A stretch of 64,000 nucleotides of DNA, taken from NCBI GenBank assembly GCA_910588365.1, contig CAJUQS010000164.1, forward strand, positions 1 through 64,000. The letters run 5' to 3'. This document shows positions 63,156-64,000 of the stretch, piece by piece (position 1 is the stretch's first letter; every line of letters starts with the position of its first letter). Under the pieces are notes generated by a model. The model did not search any database, was not told where the DNA came from, and saw only the letters and a program-made list of their open reading frames with translations. The position numbers were made by a program, and so were the translations under genes. Origin of the DNA: an uncultured Oscillospiraceae bacterium. Its GTDB lineage: Bacteria > Bacillota > Clostridia > Oscillospirales > Oscillospiraceae.

Positions 63156-63575
63156 TTATAATTTGGACATATATTTGTGCTTGGGATTGACAATGTTCCG
63201 CCAGTCCAGGTCCCCGCGGTCCATGCCCAGTACCAGCATCTCTGCGGTTGCCACGTTAGAGGCGAAGGGGATGTTGTTCTGATCGCACAGCCGGGAGATG
63301 TAAAGAAGCTCCTTCTCCATGGAGGAGTCGTTGGGGTCAACAAAGAACAGTACCATGTCCATTTCATTGTAGGCGATTCTCGCCCCGATCTGCTGGCTGC
63401 CGCCATGCTGGCAAGTCAGGAAGCGGTGGACGCTCAGACCCGTCGCTTCCGCAATCATCTGTCCGGTGGTGCTCGTTGCGCAGAGGTTGTGCCGGGACAG
63501 GATTCCGGCATAGGCTGTGCAGAACTGGACCATCAGTTCCTTCTTATTGTCGTGGGACATCAGAGCAATATACAT
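63156..63575 (-). CDS. Methylglyoxal synthase-like protein lacking key catalytic residues
   Basis: 139 residues over the full MgsA length. YIALMSHDNKKELMVQFC, STTGQMIAEATGL and NIPFASNVATAEML match the family, which makes methylglyoxal from dihydroxyacetone phosphate. However, the loop normally reading GPxGGDQQxGA is QHGGSQQIGA, so the catalytic Asp71 of E. coli MgsA is serine, and the His98/Asp101 loop (DPNDSSMEKELL) lacks both residues. Activity is therefore doubtful. It is downstream of minD in the same direction. Confidence 0.82.
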   Translation of the reverse strand: MYIALMSHDNKKELMVQFCTAYAGILSRHNLCATSTTGQMIAEATGLSVHRFLTCQHGGSQQIGARIAYNEMDMVLFFVDPNDSSMEKELLYISRLCDQNNIPFASNVATAEMLVLGMDRGDLDWRNIVNPKHKYMSKL

Positions 63576-63632
63576 AATTCTCGTTTCCTTTCCGGTTCCT
63601 TGATGTCTCTCCTCCTGCGTGCTGGGAAAGGT

Positions 63633-64000
63633 TCATCTGATTTTCATGAGGGCAACCTTCTGTCCGTCAACCCGCCGGGCGATGTTCCGATAGGCCAGGG
63701 CTGCGCAGTCGTTGGTGGTCAGCAACAGGGGAATGCCCCGCCCCGCGTACAGGGGCATCGTCTCGTCCTCCGGGATCACACCCAGCAGAGGCAGTCCTGC
63801 CGTGTCGATCGCGTCGTCAATGGTCTGGTGGAGGGAGCGCAGCAGCTTTTTTCTGCACCGGTTCACCACCAGATGTACCTGCTCCCTGGAAAAGCCCTCC
63901 AGCTCCATCACCGTTCTCTGGGCGTCCCGGAGGCTGCTGGCGTCCGTGGTGGTGACAACCACCACCCGGTCCGCCCCGGAGATGGCCAGCTGGAATCCGG
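63633..64000 (-). CDS. minD: Septum site-determining ATPase MinD, C-terminal part (runs off right edge)
   Basis: The visible ~122 residues follow MinD: GFQLAISGADRVVVVTTTDA, SSLRDAQRTVMELEG, LVVNRCRKKLL, GLPLLGVIPEDETMPLYAGR and AYRNIARRVDGQ. The membrane-targeting amphipathic end is short (VALMKIR). MinD positions the division-site inhibitor MinC at the membrane. The GTG at 63965 is internal; the true start is outside the window. Confidence 0.88.
   Translation of the reverse strand, partial: GFQLAISGADRVVVVTTTDASSLRDAQRTVMELEGFSREQVHLVVNRCRKKLLRSLHQTIDDAIDTAGLPLLGVIPEDETMPLYAGRGIPLLLTTNDCAALAYRNIARRVDGQKVALMKIR

Overview
The window looks like the chromosomal replication-origin region of a high-GC, strictly anaerobic Firmicute of the Oscillospiraceae type (Flavonifractor, Intestinimonas, Lawsonibacter or Oscillibacter-like). 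This rests on the gene order dnaA-dnaN-S4 protein-recF-remB-gyrB-gyrA facing left and rpmH-rnpA-yidD-yidC-jag facing right, on an Rnf complex, reverse rubrerythrin and SLH proteins, and on GC-rich codon use. The genus is an inference; no rRNA is present.

Left part (1-20.6 kb): the start of leuS; an oxidative-stress unit (PerR-type regulator, reverse rubrerythrin, desulforedoxin-domain protein); an M23/LysM/G5 cell-wall peptidase; a MATE exporter; a DNA-binding protein fused to two flavodoxin-like domains, with a divergent small gene; a two-gene unit of a malate/lactate dehydrogenase-like protein and a 1606-residue protein joining HD, helical-repeat, nucleotidyltransferase, GNAT and phosphoribosyltransferase-like segments; amylosucrase plus fructokinase; a YhaM-type nuclease; then a patch of probably transferred sequence (small regulator pair, PH-like protein, possible structured RNA).

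Middle (21-36 kb): the rnfCDGEAB operon, with a 28-residue one-helix peptide gene between rnfA and rnfB; a MarR-TauE unit; an AT-rich RibD-like gene; a cysteine desulfurase; a hybrid histidine kinase translationally coupled to a solute-binding lipoprotein; an SLH protein; DUF4230, RNase HI and SHOCT proteins. Origin block (36.9-49.5 kb): the replication genes with DnaA boxes between dnaN and dnaA, then the ribosomal protein/RNase P/membrane insertase cluster.

Right part (49.7-64 kb): an LtaS-like enzyme, a GH3 lipoprotein, an AlaX-type editing protein, lrgAB, another small regulator pair, aspS and hisS separated by two related membrane-anchored proteins, a T-box leader for the hisS unit, an XRE/DUF6809 pair bounded by a 30-bp perfect inverted repeat between that T-box and hisS, an MgsA-like protein lacking key catalytic residues, and the end of minD.

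Two repeat families are scattered between genes. One is a two-hairpin element, mostly at gene 3' ends, whose stems covary between copies (14 copies, called BH here). The other is a palindromic, MITE-like element with AACCTGTATTCA or CCTGTTT termini, concentrated near the origin (called PAL here). No tRNA, rRNA, CRISPR array, transposase or integrase gene was seen.
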